DNA of 64,000 nucleotides from Geothermobacter hydrogeniphilus (GCF_002898515.1 NZ_PPFX01000015.1:1-64000), one strand, 5' to 3'. Positions 29,019 to 41,705 are shown, counted from the stretch's first letter. Numbers and translations are program-made. Notes: generated by a model not told the origin, from the letters alone.

Positions 29019-29555
29019 TCACTTCCTGGCCCGGACCTTGATCTTTGGCTTACCCCCTTCAGCGACAACCCGGAACTCCACTTCGCGGTCGCCGAACTTG
29101 CGGCGGATTTTCTCCTCCTGCCGGGCCAGGAAATCCTCGACCTGCTCGCGCTCGGGTGGTTTGCCGCTGCCGGTTTCCTCATAAGCGGCACGCAGGTCAT
29201 CATAGACCTGAGCAACCCGGTCGGACTCTGCCGCGGTCGGCGGGGCACTTTTCGGGGCGGAGACGCGGCCGCTGCCTTGTTCGAACTTGCCTTCGTCCAT
29301 CAACCGCAGAATGCGGTCCCAGTGTCCGCAGTAACTGTGAAAACGGCTCGCCAGGTTCTGGTAGCGGAAACGCAGGTTGGTCTGGATGATATGCCGGTTG
29401 GCGAACTGGCGCAGGGAGCGTGCCAAGTCCTCCCGCTCCTGCATCGGGGCCCGTTTTTCGATCCCGCCGAAGTACTGCTCGAAGTGAATTTCGAGTTGGC
29501 GCATCCGTTGTTCGATCTCAGAGAGAATGCGGTCGATCTGCCTGCGTTCATCCAT
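29019..29555 (-). CDS. Small charged helical protein, possibly MXAN_5187 C-terminal-domain family
   Basis: This 178-residue hydrophilic protein has a long helical N-terminal half (RILSEIEQRMRQLEIHFEQYF, HIIQTNLRFRYQNLASRFHSY) and a charged C-terminal half ending in a basic tail. The pattern resembles the deltaproteobacterial MXAN_5187 C-terminal domain proteins, an identification made from memory. GGGAGG precedes the ATG at 29555. It heads the operon with the patatin and radical SAM genes. No function is known. Confidence 0.6.
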   Translation of the reverse strand: MDERRQIDRILSEIEQRMRQLEIHFEQYFGGIEKRAPMQEREDLARSLRQFANRHIIQTNLRFRYQNLASRFHSYCGHWDRILRLMDEGKFEQGSGRVSAPKSAPPTAAESDRVAQVYDDLRAAYEETGSGKPPEREQVEDFLARQEEKIRRKFGDREVEFRVVAEGGKPKIKVRARK

Positions 29556-29704
29556 GGAAACACCTCCCATTGATGAAACTATACTTAACTTGTCGTTCGA
29601 TGCAAAGAAAATTGCGGTTATTTAAGGTAGTTACTGGACTTCGACGGATAGCCTTCCGGGGCCTGTCAGAACCTCTTGCAGGGGGTTGAAAAAACATGTT
29701 TTCC

Positions 29705-29810
29705 CGGCTGAACAAAAATGTCCGTAACACAGCGGAATCAGGCGTACCGAAAGGTACGTCGTTGAAACGGGGAAAGGCCAACGCAGCAGATGGGTGTTTT
29801 TGCTCATCCT
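29705..29810 (-). repeat. Palindromic intergenic repeat, copy G (inverted)
   Basis: On the minus strand it reads CACCCATCTGCTGCGTTGGCC, then ACGACGTACC, a loop, GGTACGCC, and a tail ending in CGGACATTTTTG. Like copy F it carries GTACC/GGTAC core arms. It fills the gene-free stretch 29556-29825 together with an AT-rich segment. Confidence 0.65.
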
Positions 29811-29825
29811 GACCGCAGGGATGCC

Positions 29826-29853
29826 TTGACTGGCATGGGGGCTGGCGTATAAT
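29826..29853 (+). promoter_or_regulatory. Sigma-70 promoter of the glmU-glmS unit
   Basis: TTGACT (29826-29831), a 16-bp spacer and TATAAT (29848-29853) form a near-consensus promoter 45 bp before the glmU start. Confidence 0.8.
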
Positions 29854-29897
29854 AAGACGTTTTTGCGCCTTGGACATGAAACTGAGGGGGAGGAAAA

Positions 29898-31280
29898 ATG
29901 ATGGAAACGCAGTTGGCCGCGGTGGTTCTGGCGGCCGGACAGGGTACCCGTTTGAAATCGAAGCGTCCCAAGGTGCTGCATCCGCTGGCCGGTCGGCCGC
30001 TGGCGGCCTGGCCGCTGGACTGCGCTCGGCAGCTCGGCTGCGCGCCGACGGTACTGGTGACCGGCTACGGCGCCGAACAGGTCGAGGCGGCCCTTGCCGC
30101 GACCGGGGTCGATTTCGTTCGCCAGCCGGAGCAGCTGGGGACCGGTCACGCGCTGCTCTGCGCCCGCCCGGTGCTGGAGGATTTTCGGGGAACACTGCTG
30201 CTGTTGTGCGGCGATGTGCCGCTGCTGCGCCTGGAAACCCTGCGACGGTTGCTGCAGTTGCACCGTGACCGACAGGCGGCGGTTACGGTCCTGACCGCTG
30301 AACTTGACGACCCGTACGGCTATGGTCGTATTGTGCGTGTCGGCAACCAGGTCGAGGGGATCGTCGAGGAGAAGGATGCCAGTGCCGAACAGCGGCGGAT
30401 TCGTGAGATCAATACCGGTATCTATCTGTTCGAGGTACCTTTTGTTTTTGAAGCCCTGACCGGGGTCGGCTGCGACAACGCCCAGGGGGAATATTATCTC
30501 ACCGATGTGGTGGCTGTCGCCCGCCGCGCAGGACGCACCGTCTGCGCGCTGGCGACCGGGGATGCCGATGAGGCGATGGGCATCAATGACCGTGTCCAGC
30601 TGGCGGCCGCCGAAGCCATTATGCGGCGGCGGATCAACACCATGCATCTGCGTAACGGGGTCAGCATCCTCGATCCGGAAACGACCTATATCGAGGCCGG
30701 GGTGGAGATCGGCGCCGACACCACCCTGCTGCCGGGCACCATCCTGCGCGGAGCGACGATCATCGGCAGCGACTGCGCCATCGGCCCTCATGTGACCATC
30801 GACGCCTGCCGTGTCGCTGACCGGGTCAATATCAAGGCCGGTTCGGTTCTTGCTGAAAGTGACATCGGGCCAGGAACCGACATCGGACCGATGGCTCACC
30901 TGCGGCCCGGAACCCGGCTCGCCGGCGAGAACAAGATCGGCAATTTCGTTGAAACCAAGAAGGCCGAGATCGGTTTCGGTTCCAAGGCCAGTCACCTGAC
31001 CTACCTCGGCGACTGTGAACTCGGCAGCGGCGTCAATATTGGCTGCGGCACCATCACCTGCAACTATGACGGGGTCAACAAGCACCGCACGGTGATCGAG
31101 GATAATGTTTTTGTCGGTTCCGACACCCAGTTCGTGGCCCCGGTCAGAATCGGTCGCGACAGTCTGATCGGCGCCGGGTCGACCATCACCCGGGATGTGC
31201 CACCCGAGTCCCTGGCCCTGTCGCGGGCAGAGCAGAAGGTGGTCGAGGGCTGGGTTCGGCGACGAAAAACAAAAAAATAG
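29898..31280 (+). CDS. glmU: Bifunctional GlcNAc-1-P uridyltransferase / GlcN-1-P acetyltransferase GlmU
   Basis: This 460-residue enzyme makes UDP-GlcNAc for peptidoglycan, lipopolysaccharide and surface polysaccharide. The N-terminal pyrophosphorylase domain shows VVLAAGQGTRLKSKRPKVLHPLAGRPL, EQLGTGHAL and a GDVPLL acidic site. The C-terminal left-handed beta-helix with hexapeptide repeats (about residues 255-440) includes the acetyl-CoA region GSKASHLTYLGDCELG and the NIGCGTITCNYDG signature. A GGGGGAGG SD precedes it. A second ATG one codon later is an equivalent start. Confidence 0.97.
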   Translation: MMETQLAAVVLAAGQGTRLKSKRPKVLHPLAGRPLAAWPLDCARQLGCAPTVLVTGYGAEQVEAALAATGVDFVRQPEQLGTGHALLCARPVLEDFRGTLLLLCGDVPLLRLETLRRLLQLHRDRQAAVTVLTAELDDPYGYGRIVRVGNQVEGIVEEKDASAEQRRIREINTGIYLFEVPFVFEALTGVGCDNAQGEYYLTDVVAVARRAGRTVCALATGDADEAMGINDRVQLAAAEAIMRRRINTMHLRNGVSILDPETTYIEAGVEIGADTTLLPGTILRGATIIGSDCAIGPHVTIDACRVADRVNIKAGSVLAESDIGPGTDIGPMAHLRPGTRLAGENKIGNFVETKKAEIGFGSKASHLTYLGDCELGSGVNIGCGTITCNYDGVNKHRTVIEDNVFVGSDTQFVAPVRIGRDSLIGAGSTITRDVPPESLALSRAEQKVVEGWVRRRKTKK

Positions 31281-31352
31281 ACGAGGGGGAGCGGGCCGCG
31301 GGGCCGGCGGCAGGAAAAAACCTGCCCGGTTTTCGCGCCAACGGATCATCTA

Positions 31353-33182
<1,830 letters not shown>

Positions 33183-33190
33183 TTCCTGCC

Positions 33191-34984
33191 TTGTCTTTCG
33201 CCAACCGCCTGTTCAAAAAACTGCAACGCCTGCTGACCGGAGCCCTGCCGCGTATCCGCATCAGTGAAAACACCTTCCTGATCATTCTCGCGGTCCTCAT
33301 CGGTCTGCTCGGAGGCCTCGGCAACTACCTCTTTCGTCAGACCATCGAACTGGTTCACCAGCTGGTTTTTGAACAGAGTCTGGACCTGTTGCAGATTTCC
33401 TTTGATCAATGGACTCCGCAGCGTGCTCTGGTGGCGTTGCTGCCGGCGTTCGGCGGTCTGTTGATTCTGCCGTTGTGGATCTTTTTCGGCAAGGACCTGA
33501 AAGGGGGGTTCGCCGGGTTCCTGGTTCGGGTCAACCTGCAGGGCGCCAAGCTGCCGTTGCGACCGCTCTTTACCCGCGGACTGGGGGCGGCGATCACTCT
33601 CGGCACCGGCGGCAGTGCCGGGCAGGAAGGGCCGATCGCGGTTATCGGCGGCACGATCGGCAGCCAGTTCGGCAAGCTGTTCAAGATGAGCGGCGACCGG
33701 CTCAAGGTGCTGGTCGCCTGCGGTGCCGCGGCCGGGGTGGCGGCAACCTTCAACGCGCCGATCGCCGGCGTCTTTTTCGCCACCGAAATCGTTCTGCTCT
33801 CCTCCTTCGAACTGGCCAGCTTTACCTCCATCGTCATCGCCAGCGGCATGGCGACAGTCGTTTCCCGCGCCCTGCTGGGCAATATCTCCGAATTGTCCGC
33901 CCCCCCCTATTTTGTCAACAGCCCCTGGGAAATGGGCCTCTACCTGCTGCTGGGAATTTTTGTCGGGATCCTGTCGGTCGGTTTCATCGATCTGCATTTT
34001 TTCATCAAGGATCGTATTGACGCGATCCCCCTGCCGCGACTGGCCAAGCCGGTGCTCGGCGGGCTGCTGGTCGGGCTGATCGGTATCGCCCTGCCGCAGG
34101 TGTTCGGCAACGGCTACGAGTTCATGGAGACGGTGCTGTTCGGTGAACATGCGCTGGCCCTGCTGGCGGGCCTGGTGCTGGCCAAGGCGTTGGCCACCTC
34201 GATCACGCTCGGTTCCGGTTTGCCGGGCGGAATGTTTGCTCCCTGCCTGTTTCTCGGCGCGGTGGCCGGCGGCGCTTTCGGTCACCTGGCGGCGCTGGTC
34301 TTTCCCGATGCCGGACTCTCGCCGGGCGCCTACGCCCTGGTCGGTATGGGGACGTTCCTCTCCGCGGCGACCAGCGCGCCGATGACCGCCATCTTCCTGC
34401 TGTTCGAGATCACCGACAGCTACCAGGTCATCATTCCGATCATGTTGACCTGCGTCATCGGCACCGCCATCGCCCGGCATTTCAAGAAGGACAGTCTCGA
34501 AACCGTGGAGCTTTCCCGGGCCGGGATCGACCTCGAAGCCGGCAAGGAGCGCAATATCATGAAGGCGCTGAAGGTCGGCGAGGTGATGGCCCGCGAGGTG
34601 GAGACGGTCCCCGAAAACATGACCCTCGGCCAGTTCGCCGAGTTCATCGCCAGTACCCGGCATACCAATTTCCCGCTGGTCAACCGGACCGGCGAGCTGA
34701 CCGGGATCATTTCGGTGCAGGATTTCATGGGGGTGGTCTTTGAACGTGACCTGATGGACCTGGTGGTGGTCAAGGAACTGGCCAGCGTCAATGTCATCAC
34801 CGCCCACGCCGAGGAGGATCTGGATACCGCCATGCGCAAAATCGGTTATCGCAACATCGAACAGCTGCCGGTGGTCGACCGTGAGACGCACCGCAAGCTG
34901 GTCGGCATCATCTCCCGTCGTGACATGGTCTCGGCCTACAACCGGGCGCTGATGTCACGCTCCCTGGGGGATGACGATGAATAA
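33191..34984 (+). CDS. ClC-family chloride channel/antiporter with CBS domains
   Basis: This 597-residue membrane protein has about ten membrane segments of the voltage-gated ClC fold with selectivity motifs GSAGQEGP (the Glu gate is present) and GGMFAPCLFLG. A C-terminal pair of CBS domains follows (about 455-585; VGEVMAREVETVPENMTLGQFAEF). It starts with TTG at 33191, 8 bp after glmS; no strong SD is visible, but no ATG lies before the first membrane segment. It probably carries chloride, perhaps with protons or fluoride. Overlap with the helicase start implies coupling. Confidence 0.87.
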   Translation: MSFANRLFKKLQRLLTGALPRIRISENTFLIILAVLIGLLGGLGNYLFRQTIELVHQLVFEQSLDLLQISFDQWTPQRALVALLPAFGGLLILPLWIFFGKDLKGGFAGFLVRVNLQGAKLPLRPLFTRGLGAAITLGTGGSAGQEGPIAVIGGTIGSQFGKLFKMSGDRLKVLVACGAAAGVAATFNAPIAGVFFATEIVLLSSFELASFTSIVIASGMATVVSRALLGNISELSAPPYFVNSPWEMGLYLLLGIFVGILSVGFIDLHFFIKDRIDAIPLPRLAKPVLGGLLVGLIGIALPQVFGNGYEFMETVLFGEHALALLAGLVLAKALATSITLGSGLPGGMFAPCLFLGAVAGGAFGHLAALVFPDAGLSPGAYALVGMGTFLSAATSAPMTAIFLLFEITDSYQVIIPIMLTCVIGTAIARHFKKDSLETVELSRAGIDLEAGKERNIMKALKVGEVMAREVETVPENMTLGQFAEFIASTRHTNFPLVNRTGELTGIISVQDFMGVVFERDLMDLVVVKELASVNVITAHAEEDLDTAMRKIGYRNIEQLPVVDRETHRKLVGIISRRDMVSAYNRALMSRSLGDDDE

Positions 34985-37166
34985 CCTGCTGCGGGGACTC
35001 AACGATCCCCAGCGGCAGGCGGTGACCCATGGTGACGGTCCGCTGCTGATTCTGGCCGGGGCCGGATCGGGCAAGACCCGGACCCTGATTCATCGGGTCG
35101 CCTGGCTGATTGAAGAGCGCGGCGTGCCGCCCTGGCAGATTCTCGCCGTGACCTTCACCAACAAGGCCGCCGGGGAGATGAAGGAGCGCCTTGAGCGTCT
35201 GCTCGGTGAGGGTGAATTGCCGTGGGTGGCAACTTTCCATGCCACCTGTGTTCGTATTCTGCGGCAGGAGATCGCGGCCCTCGGCTATTCTCGTGACTTC
35301 ACCATTTATGACGATCAGGACCAGAAACGGCTGCTCAAGGATCTGCTCGCCGAGCGCGGCATCAGCGAAAAGACCCTGCGGCCGAACGCCCTGGCCGCGG
35401 CTATCGACCGGGCCAAGAACAACGGCCTGCTACCGGGACAGCTGCCGGCAGGCGGTTACCTCGAAACGTTGATCGACGATCTTTATGCCCTGTACCAGCA
35501 GCGTCTGCAACAGGCCAACGCGGTCGATTTCGGTGACTTGCTGCTGCTGACCGTGCGACTGTTCAGCGAACATCCCGAAATTCTGGAGCGCTGGCGGCAG
35601 CGCTTTCATTACCTGCTGGTGGATGAGTTCCAGGATACCAACGGCGTCCAGTATCGCCTGGTCGATCTGTTGGCGCGGGAACACCGCAATCTCTGCGTGG
35701 TCGGTGATGACGACCAGTCGATCTATGCCTGGCGCGGGGCCGAGATCGGCAACATTCTCGGCTTCGAGCGGGACTATCCCGGCACCGTCACCATCCGTCT
35801 GGAACAGAATTACCGTTCGACCGGGACCATCCTCGAAGCGGCCGGCGAGGTAGTGGCGCGGAATGTCGATCGTAAGGGCAAAACCCTCTGGACCGAAAAC
35901 GATGCCGGGGAACCGCTGGTTCTGGAAGCCCTGCCGGATGACCTTGAAGAAGCGCGGTTTGTCGCCCGTCAGATCGGCCGATTGCGCGGAGACGGGCTGC
36001 ATCTGCGCGACATGGCGGTTTTTTACCGGACCAATGCCCAGTCCCGGGTGCTGGAGGAGGCACTGGTTCGCGAGCGCATTCCCTATGCGATGTTCGGTGG
36101 CCTGAAGTTCTTCGCCCGCATGGAAATCAAGGACGTGCTCGCCTACCTGAGAGTGCTGGTCAACCCGGCCGACTCGGTTTCAGCGAAACGGATCATCAAC
36201 GTTCCTCCGCGTGGTATCGGCAAGACCACCGTCGGCCGGATCGACCCTTTCGAGGCGGAAGCCGGAGGTTTTCTCCCGGCCTGCCGCCTTGCCCTTGAGC
36301 GGGGCGGTCTGGGCGGGGCCGCCGCCCGTCGAGTACGAGCCTTTGTTGAAATGATGGACTCCTTCACGCGGCGCCTGGAAAGGCTGCCTTATCCGCAACT
36401 GACCGCCGAACTGATCGAGGAAACCGGTTACGGTCCGGCTCTGCGCGAAGAGAAGACCCGCGAGGCGAAGGAACGGCTGCAGAATCTCGAGGAACTGCTC
36501 AAGGGAATGGAAGAGCACCGCGGCAACGAGGCCGGTCTCGGCGACTACCTGGAACAGGTCGCCCTGGTGACGGATCTCGACTCCTACGACCGCAGTCTCG
36601 ACCGGGTGACGCTGATGACCCTGCACGCGGCCAAGGGGCTTGAATTCCCGGTCGTTTTCATGACCGGCATGGAAGAAGGGCTCTTTCCGCACAGTCGCAG
36701 TGGCGATGAGGAGGATGTTGAGGAGGAACGACGGCTCTGCTATGTCGGCATGACCCGCGCCATGCGTCGTCTTTTTCTGACGCACGCCCGGCGGCGGCGG
36801 GTGTTCGGCAGTTACCAGTACAATGCCCGCAGCCGTTTCCTGGATGAAATCCCGCCGCGACTGTTGGCGCAACCGGCCGATTCCGGTCTGCGCAGACCCG
36901 CGGAGCACAACCTGGCCTCGGTTTTTTCCCAGGTGCCTCAGGCCCCGGAGGTTGAGGAATCAGCAACCGGTTTGGAGGAGGTGCGCCTGGTCCCCGAAGC
37001 CGAGGAGGGGTTGCGTATCGGCCTGCGGGTGCGTCATGTCAAGTTCGGTTTGGGAACCGTCCGGCGTATCGAGGGACGGGGAGACAACCAGAAGGTGATT
37101 GTCTTTTTCAATACTGTCGGCGCGAAAAAACTACTGCTCAAGTTTGCCGGTCTGGAGCCTGCCTGA
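34971..37166 (+). CDS. pcrA: UvrD/PcrA-type DNA helicase
   Basis: This 731-residue superfamily 1A 3'-5' helicase acts in repair and replication restart. Helicase motifs in order are LAGAGSGKTRTLIHRVAWLI (I), FTNKAAGEMKERL (Ia), LLVDEFQDTN (II), GDDDQSIYAWRGAE (III), QNYRST (IV), VTLMTLHAAKGLEFPVVFMTGMEEG (V) and VGMTRAMRRL (VI). The C-terminal tail (VRHVKFGLGTVRRIEGRGDNQKVIVFF) is the PcrA/UvrD Tudor-like domain that contacts RNA polymerase. Start 34971 overlaps the ClC gene; an ATG at 34977 is equally possible. Confidence 0.93.
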   Translation: MTMNNLLRGLNDPQRQAVTHGDGPLLILAGAGSGKTRTLIHRVAWLIEERGVPPWQILAVTFTNKAAGEMKERLERLLGEGELPWVATFHATCVRILRQEIAALGYSRDFTIYDDQDQKRLLKDLLAERGISEKTLRPNALAAAIDRAKNNGLLPGQLPAGGYLETLIDDLYALYQQRLQQANAVDFGDLLLLTVRLFSEHPEILERWRQRFHYLLVDEFQDTNGVQYRLVDLLAREHRNLCVVGDDDQSIYAWRGAEIGNILGFERDYPGTVTIRLEQNYRSTGTILEAAGEVVARNVDRKGKTLWTENDAGEPLVLEALPDDLEEARFVARQIGRLRGDGLHLRDMAVFYRTNAQSRVLEEALVRERIPYAMFGGLKFFARMEIKDVLAYLRVLVNPADSVSAKRIINVPPRGIGKTTVGRIDPFEAEAGGFLPACRLALERGGLGGAAARRVRAFVEMMDSFTRRLERLPYPQLTAELIEETGYGPALREEKTREAKERLQNLEELLKGMEEHRGNEAGLGDYLEQVALVTDLDSYDRSLDRVTLMTLHAAKGLEFPVVFMTGMEEGLFPHSRSGDEEDVEEERRLCYVGMTRAMRRLFLTHARRRRVFGSYQYNARSRFLDEIPPRLLAQPADSGLRRPAEHNLASVFSQVPQAPEVEESATGLEEVRLVPEAEEGLRIGLRVRHVKFGLGTVRRIEGRGDNQKVIVFFNTVGAKKLLLKFAGLEPA

Positions 37167-37230
37167 GGTTTTTCCGGTCAGCCGGGTTACCCCAAATCCA
37201 CCGGCAATTTCGGGATTCGGCTGTCGTTAC

Positions 37231-37330
37231 GGGTGAATCTGCTTTGTTGCCGTCACCGCTTCGGTGCTCGACGTAGCGCGGCTACGTCTGCGCCCGAAAC
37301 GGTGCGGCGCCGCGCATCTCCACCCGTCCC
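37231..37330. repeat. Palindromic intergenic repeat, copy H
   Basis: GGGTGAATCTGCTTTGTTGCC at the left, the core CGACGTAGCGCGGCTACGTC, and GCGCCGCGCATCTCCACCCG at the right. It occupies the centre of the gene-free stretch 37167-37508. CTGTCGGCG and an AT-rich segment around 37390-37440 may hold a promoter for the next gene, but I cannot assign hexamers confidently. Confidence 0.65.
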
Positions 37331-37508
37331 GCCACCCTCGGACCGCAAAACAGCCGGTGGATCTGGGGTTACTGTCGGCGAGCGAGCGTTGACAGTATTG
37401 TCGTGTGCTGTGGTATGGTTACACCATTGATGCCCACAATTGAAGCAGTGAACTCTTCCGCTTTGAACCACTGTTCATGTGTGTTTTGGTGATCAACCAG
37501 GGGGGGCA

Positions 37509-37879
37509 ATGTCGCAGAAGATTCTGGTCGTTGATGACTGTCGTCTGACACGTGAAATTACCCGGGATATGCTGGATGAAGCCGGGTTTGAAGTGGTTAC
37601 GGCTGAGTGCGCGCTGTCGGCCAACCCGTTGATAGAAGCGTCGCCGCCGCCCGACCTGATCCTGATGGATGTGGTCCTGCCGGATGTTTCCGGTGACCGC
37701 AAGGCTCGGCGCATGAAATCGCGGGAGGTGAGCCGGACGATTCCGGTGGTGCTGATTTCGACCAAGCCGCGTGATGAGCTGCGACGCCTCGCCCGTCAGC
37801 CCGGCGCTGACGGGTTCCTGCAGAAGCCGCTCAGCCGGACCTGCTGCTGGAGGAAATCAAGCGCCTGCTCGCCCCCTGA
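37509..37879 (+). pseudogene. CheY-like response regulator with a single-base frameshift
   Basis: This is a stand-alone receiver (about 124 codons when repaired): VVDDCRLTRE with the acidic pair, phosphoacceptor Asp in LILMDVVLPDVSG, and Lys in FLQKPL. At 37833-37834 one base appears missing. Beyond it the original frame reads an unlikely Cys/Arg-rich sequence, while the shifted frame gives PDLLLEEIKRLLAP and a TGA at 37877-37879, the normal last helix of a receiver. GGGGGG precedes the ATG. It is either a decayed or phase-variable gene or a sequencing error. The phosphoacceptor part is intact, so the frameshifted product may be unfolded. Confidence 0.8.
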
Positions 37880-37959
37880 CCGCGGCGGGAACCGCCGGGG
37901 ACTGAATCTGTCACTTTTCAACGCGTTCGGTCGATCCGTGCGCTTTTTCTGGAGAACCG

Positions 37960-38916
37960 ATGAACGAGTTCGATCGTACCGTCCGGAAGAATACCGGTCG
38001 GGATCTCCATGCGGACATCCCCCGCATCATCCAGGTCAATGTCGGTCTGCGCTGCAATCTCAGCTGCCGCCACTGCCATGTCGAGGGATCTCCGCGTCGA
38101 ACCGAAGTCATGACCGATCGGACCATGCAGTCGGTGCAGCGTCTGGCCGATCTCTTTCCCGGCAGCCAGGTCGATATCACCGGCGGCGCGCCGGAACTGA
38201 ATCCGGGACTCAAGCCGTTTATTGCCGGGTTGAGCAAAAGCGGACATCCGGTTCAGGTGCGAACCAATCTGACCGTCCTGTTTGAAGAGGGTCAGCAGCA
38301 GACCCCGGACTTCTTCCGCGACCAGCAGGTGCAGCTGGTCGCTTCGCTTCCCTGCTATCTTGACAGTAATGTCGATGCCCAGCGCGGCAGCGGTGTCTAT
38401 CGGCGCAGCATCGAGGCGTTGCGGCTGCTCAACGGGCTCGGTTACGGTCGCGACCCGCAGCTGGTGCTGAACCTGGTCTACAATCCCGGCGGCCCCAGCC
38501 TTCCCCCCGGTCAGGAAGGACTGGAAAACGACTATCGCAGCTACCTGCGGCAGGAACACGGGGTTGAGTTCACCCGTCTGCTGACCATCACCAACATGCC
38601 CATCGGCCGGTTTCTTGAGGATCTGCGGCGTCGGGAACTGGAGGAGGAATATCGCACCCTGCTGGAGGATTCCTTCAACCCGATGACGGTGGACGGCCTG
38701 ATGTGTCGTCATCAGATCTGTGTCGCCTGGGACGGGACCCTGGCCGACTGTGACTTCAACATTGTGCTTGGGCTCGGGCTGAAGGATGGACTGCCGCAGC
38801 ATATCGACGATCTCGATGCCGGGTGCCTGGACGGACGTGCCATTGCCACCGGCAGCCACTGCTTCGGTTGTACCGCCGGCTGCGGTTCTTCCTGCGGCGG
38901 CGCTCTGGTCGCCTGA
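37960..38916 (+). CDS. ArsS-like radical SAM/Cys-rich protein
   Basis: This 318-residue radical SAM protein has the cluster motif CNLSCRHC (Cys32, Cys36, Cys39) and a C-terminal Cys-rich domain ending CFGCTAGCGSSCGGALVA. The architecture matches the ArsS family, which makes 5'-deoxy-5'-dimethylarsinoyl-adenosine in arsenosugar synthesis. Some family members are selenoproteins, but here all positions are Cys codons and the frame ends normally. No ArsM-type methyltransferase is nearby, so the arsenic role is uncertain. A lipoprotein gene follows 17 bp after its stop. Confidence 0.75.
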   Translation: MNEFDRTVRKNTGRDLHADIPRIIQVNVGLRCNLSCRHCHVEGSPRRTEVMTDRTMQSVQRLADLFPGSQVDITGGAPELNPGLKPFIAGLSKSGHPVQVRTNLTVLFEEGQQQTPDFFRDQQVQLVASLPCYLDSNVDAQRGSGVYRRSIEALRLLNGLGYGRDPQLVLNLVYNPGGPSLPPGQEGLENDYRSYLRQEHGVEFTRLLTITNMPIGRFLEDLRRRELEEEYRTLLEDSFNPMTVDGLMCRHQICVAWDGTLADCDFNIVLGLGLKDGLPQHIDDLDAGCLDGRAIATGSHCFGCTAGCGSSCGGALVA

Positions 38917-38933
38917 TAATGCCTGGTTGGGGG

Positions 38934-39473
38934 ATGATGAAAATCATGAAGTCTGTTGCGATTCTGTTGTTGTGCCTGGTCCTGCTGAGCGCCTGTCATC
39001 AGCGACCGGCGGTCCATACCGAAAAAGGTTTTTCCGTGGTGCCGCCGAACGAAAAGATCTATATTGTCCCCTTCACCACGGTGATGGTGCCGCGGGAGGT
39101 GGAAGAAGGCATTTTCGACCAGTTTGTCGATGCCCTGAACGCCGAGGGCGTGGTTGACCGTTACGAATTCGTCATCCTCAAACAGAACCTGTCCACCATC
39201 GATAAAGACTGGCTGGCCGACCATTATTACCTGACCGGTGATCTGTTCGCCTATGTCGAGGAGTCGGGTTGCTGCGCCACCACCATCCGTTCCCGCAGCC
39301 GCCTGAAACTCTTCCAGCCGGGGCAGTCTGAACCGACCCTGGTGATGGAGTATCCCCGCGAGATATTCTTCGAACACGATTACAGCAATATCCTTGTTCA
39401 GCGGCGCCGCCTGGCGACCGATATCGCCACCACCCTGGCGCAGAAACTGCTGAAATCCCTGGCCGGATCCTGA
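38934..39473 (+). CDS. Outer- or inner-membrane lipoprotein of unknown function
   Basis: This 179-residue secreted protein has a lipoprotein signal (MMKIMKSVAILLLCLVLLSAC) whose lipobox LSAC places the acylated Cys at 21. The mature part (about residues 22-179) has an alternating strand and helix pattern with VPFTTVMVPREVEEGIFDQFVDAL, a two-Cys SGCCATT patch and a basic C-terminal helix. It resembles small LPS-assembly or GNA1162-type lipoproteins only in general form; I do not recognise it. GGGGG precedes the start. It probably shares a transcript with the radical SAM gene. Confidence 0.65.
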   Translation: MMKIMKSVAILLLCLVLLSACHQRPAVHTEKGFSVVPPNEKIYIVPFTTVMVPREVEEGIFDQFVDALNAEGVVDRYEFVILKQNLSTIDKDWLADHYYLTGDLFAYVEESGCCATTIRSRSRLKLFQPGQSEPTLVMEYPREIFFEHDYSNILVQRRRLATDIATTLAQKLLKSLAGS

Positions 39474-39509
39474 ACGTTTCCCCTCTTTTAAATTCCCGGC
39501 AAAAAGACC

Positions 39510-39589
39510 TTGACAATCGCTGAAGGCTGATTATATTTAGCCCTGTTCCATTGTTAGCACTCATCGTCGTCGAGTGCTAACAATGGAAC
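39510..39589 (+). promoter_or_regulatory. groESL promoter with extended CIRCE operator
   Basis: The promoter is TTGACA (39510-39515), 16 bp, TATATT (39532-39537). The CIRCE operator TTAGCACTC-N9-GAGTGCTAA lies at 39554-39580. Its arms extend without mismatch to 18 bp each (39545-39562 and 39572-39589), twice the standard arm length. HrcA repression of groESL is inferred; no hrcA gene is in the window. Confidence 0.92.
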
Positions 39590-39654
39590 TCTTTCACTCA
39601 CCAGTCTACTGGGCAGACCAGTCTATTTATTATCACTGAAAGGAGTTGTAGAAA

Positions 39655-39942
39655 ATGAACATCAGACCACTGCATGACCGCATCATCGTCGAACGCCTTG
39701 AAGAGGAAACCACCACCGCCTCCGGGTTGATCATTCCCGATACCGCCAAGGAAAAACCGCAGCAGGGCAAGGTTGTCGCCGTCGGCAACGGCAAGAAGAC
39801 CGAGGACGGCAAGGTTCTGCCGCTTGATGTCAAGGCCGGTGACACGGTGCTGTTCGGCAAGTACGCGGGCACCGAAGTCAAGGTTGACGGCAAGGAATAC
39901 CTGATGATGCGTGAAGACGACGTCATGGGGATCGTCGAATAA
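39655..39942 (+). CDS. groES: Co-chaperonin GroES
   Basis: This 95-residue Hsp10 forms the heptameric lid of GroEL. It starts [40 protein letters not shown] with the usual mobile loop, and ends [16 protein letters not shown] precedes the ATG. It lies under the CIRCE-controlled promoter, 48 bp before groEL. Confidence 0.98.
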   Translation: MNIRPLHDRIIVERLEEETTTASGLIIPDTAKEKPQQGKVVAVGNGKKTEDGKVLPLDVKAGDTVLFGKYAGTEVKVDGKEYLMMREDDVMGIVE

Positions 39943-39972
39943 CACAGCGCGCCGCGCTGCACGAACACATAA

Positions 39973-41640
<1,668 letters not shown>

Positions 41641-41665
41641 GCTGCTTAAATCCCGTTTAACGCGC

Positions 41666-41705
41666 AAAAAAGCCCCCGACCGGTTTTCGGTCGGGGGCTT
41701 TTTCT
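41666..41705 (+). terminator. groESL terminator
   Basis: AAAGCCCCCGACCG pairs with CGGTCGGGGGCTTT around a GTTTT loop and is followed by TTTCT. Confidence 0.93.

Noticed and set aside
31281-31352. glmS ribozyme upstream of glmS
   Set aside because: The gap is 72 bp and shows only a small GGCAGG/CCTGCC hairpin; the conserved ribozyme core is absent.
37167-37508. tRNA or small RNA gene after the helicase
   Set aside because: The only strong pairing belongs to the palindromic repeat family; no cloverleaf or T-loop was found.
37880-38285. Extended C-terminus of the response regulator in its uncorrected frame
   Set aside because: After the frameshift the sequence turns Arg/Ser/Pro-rich and overlaps the well-supported radical SAM gene in another frame.
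38820-38922. Selenocysteine version of the ArsS-like protein
   Set aside because: The C-terminal GSSC position is a TGC codon, and the frame ends with TGA directly followed by TAA, so no readthrough form is supported.
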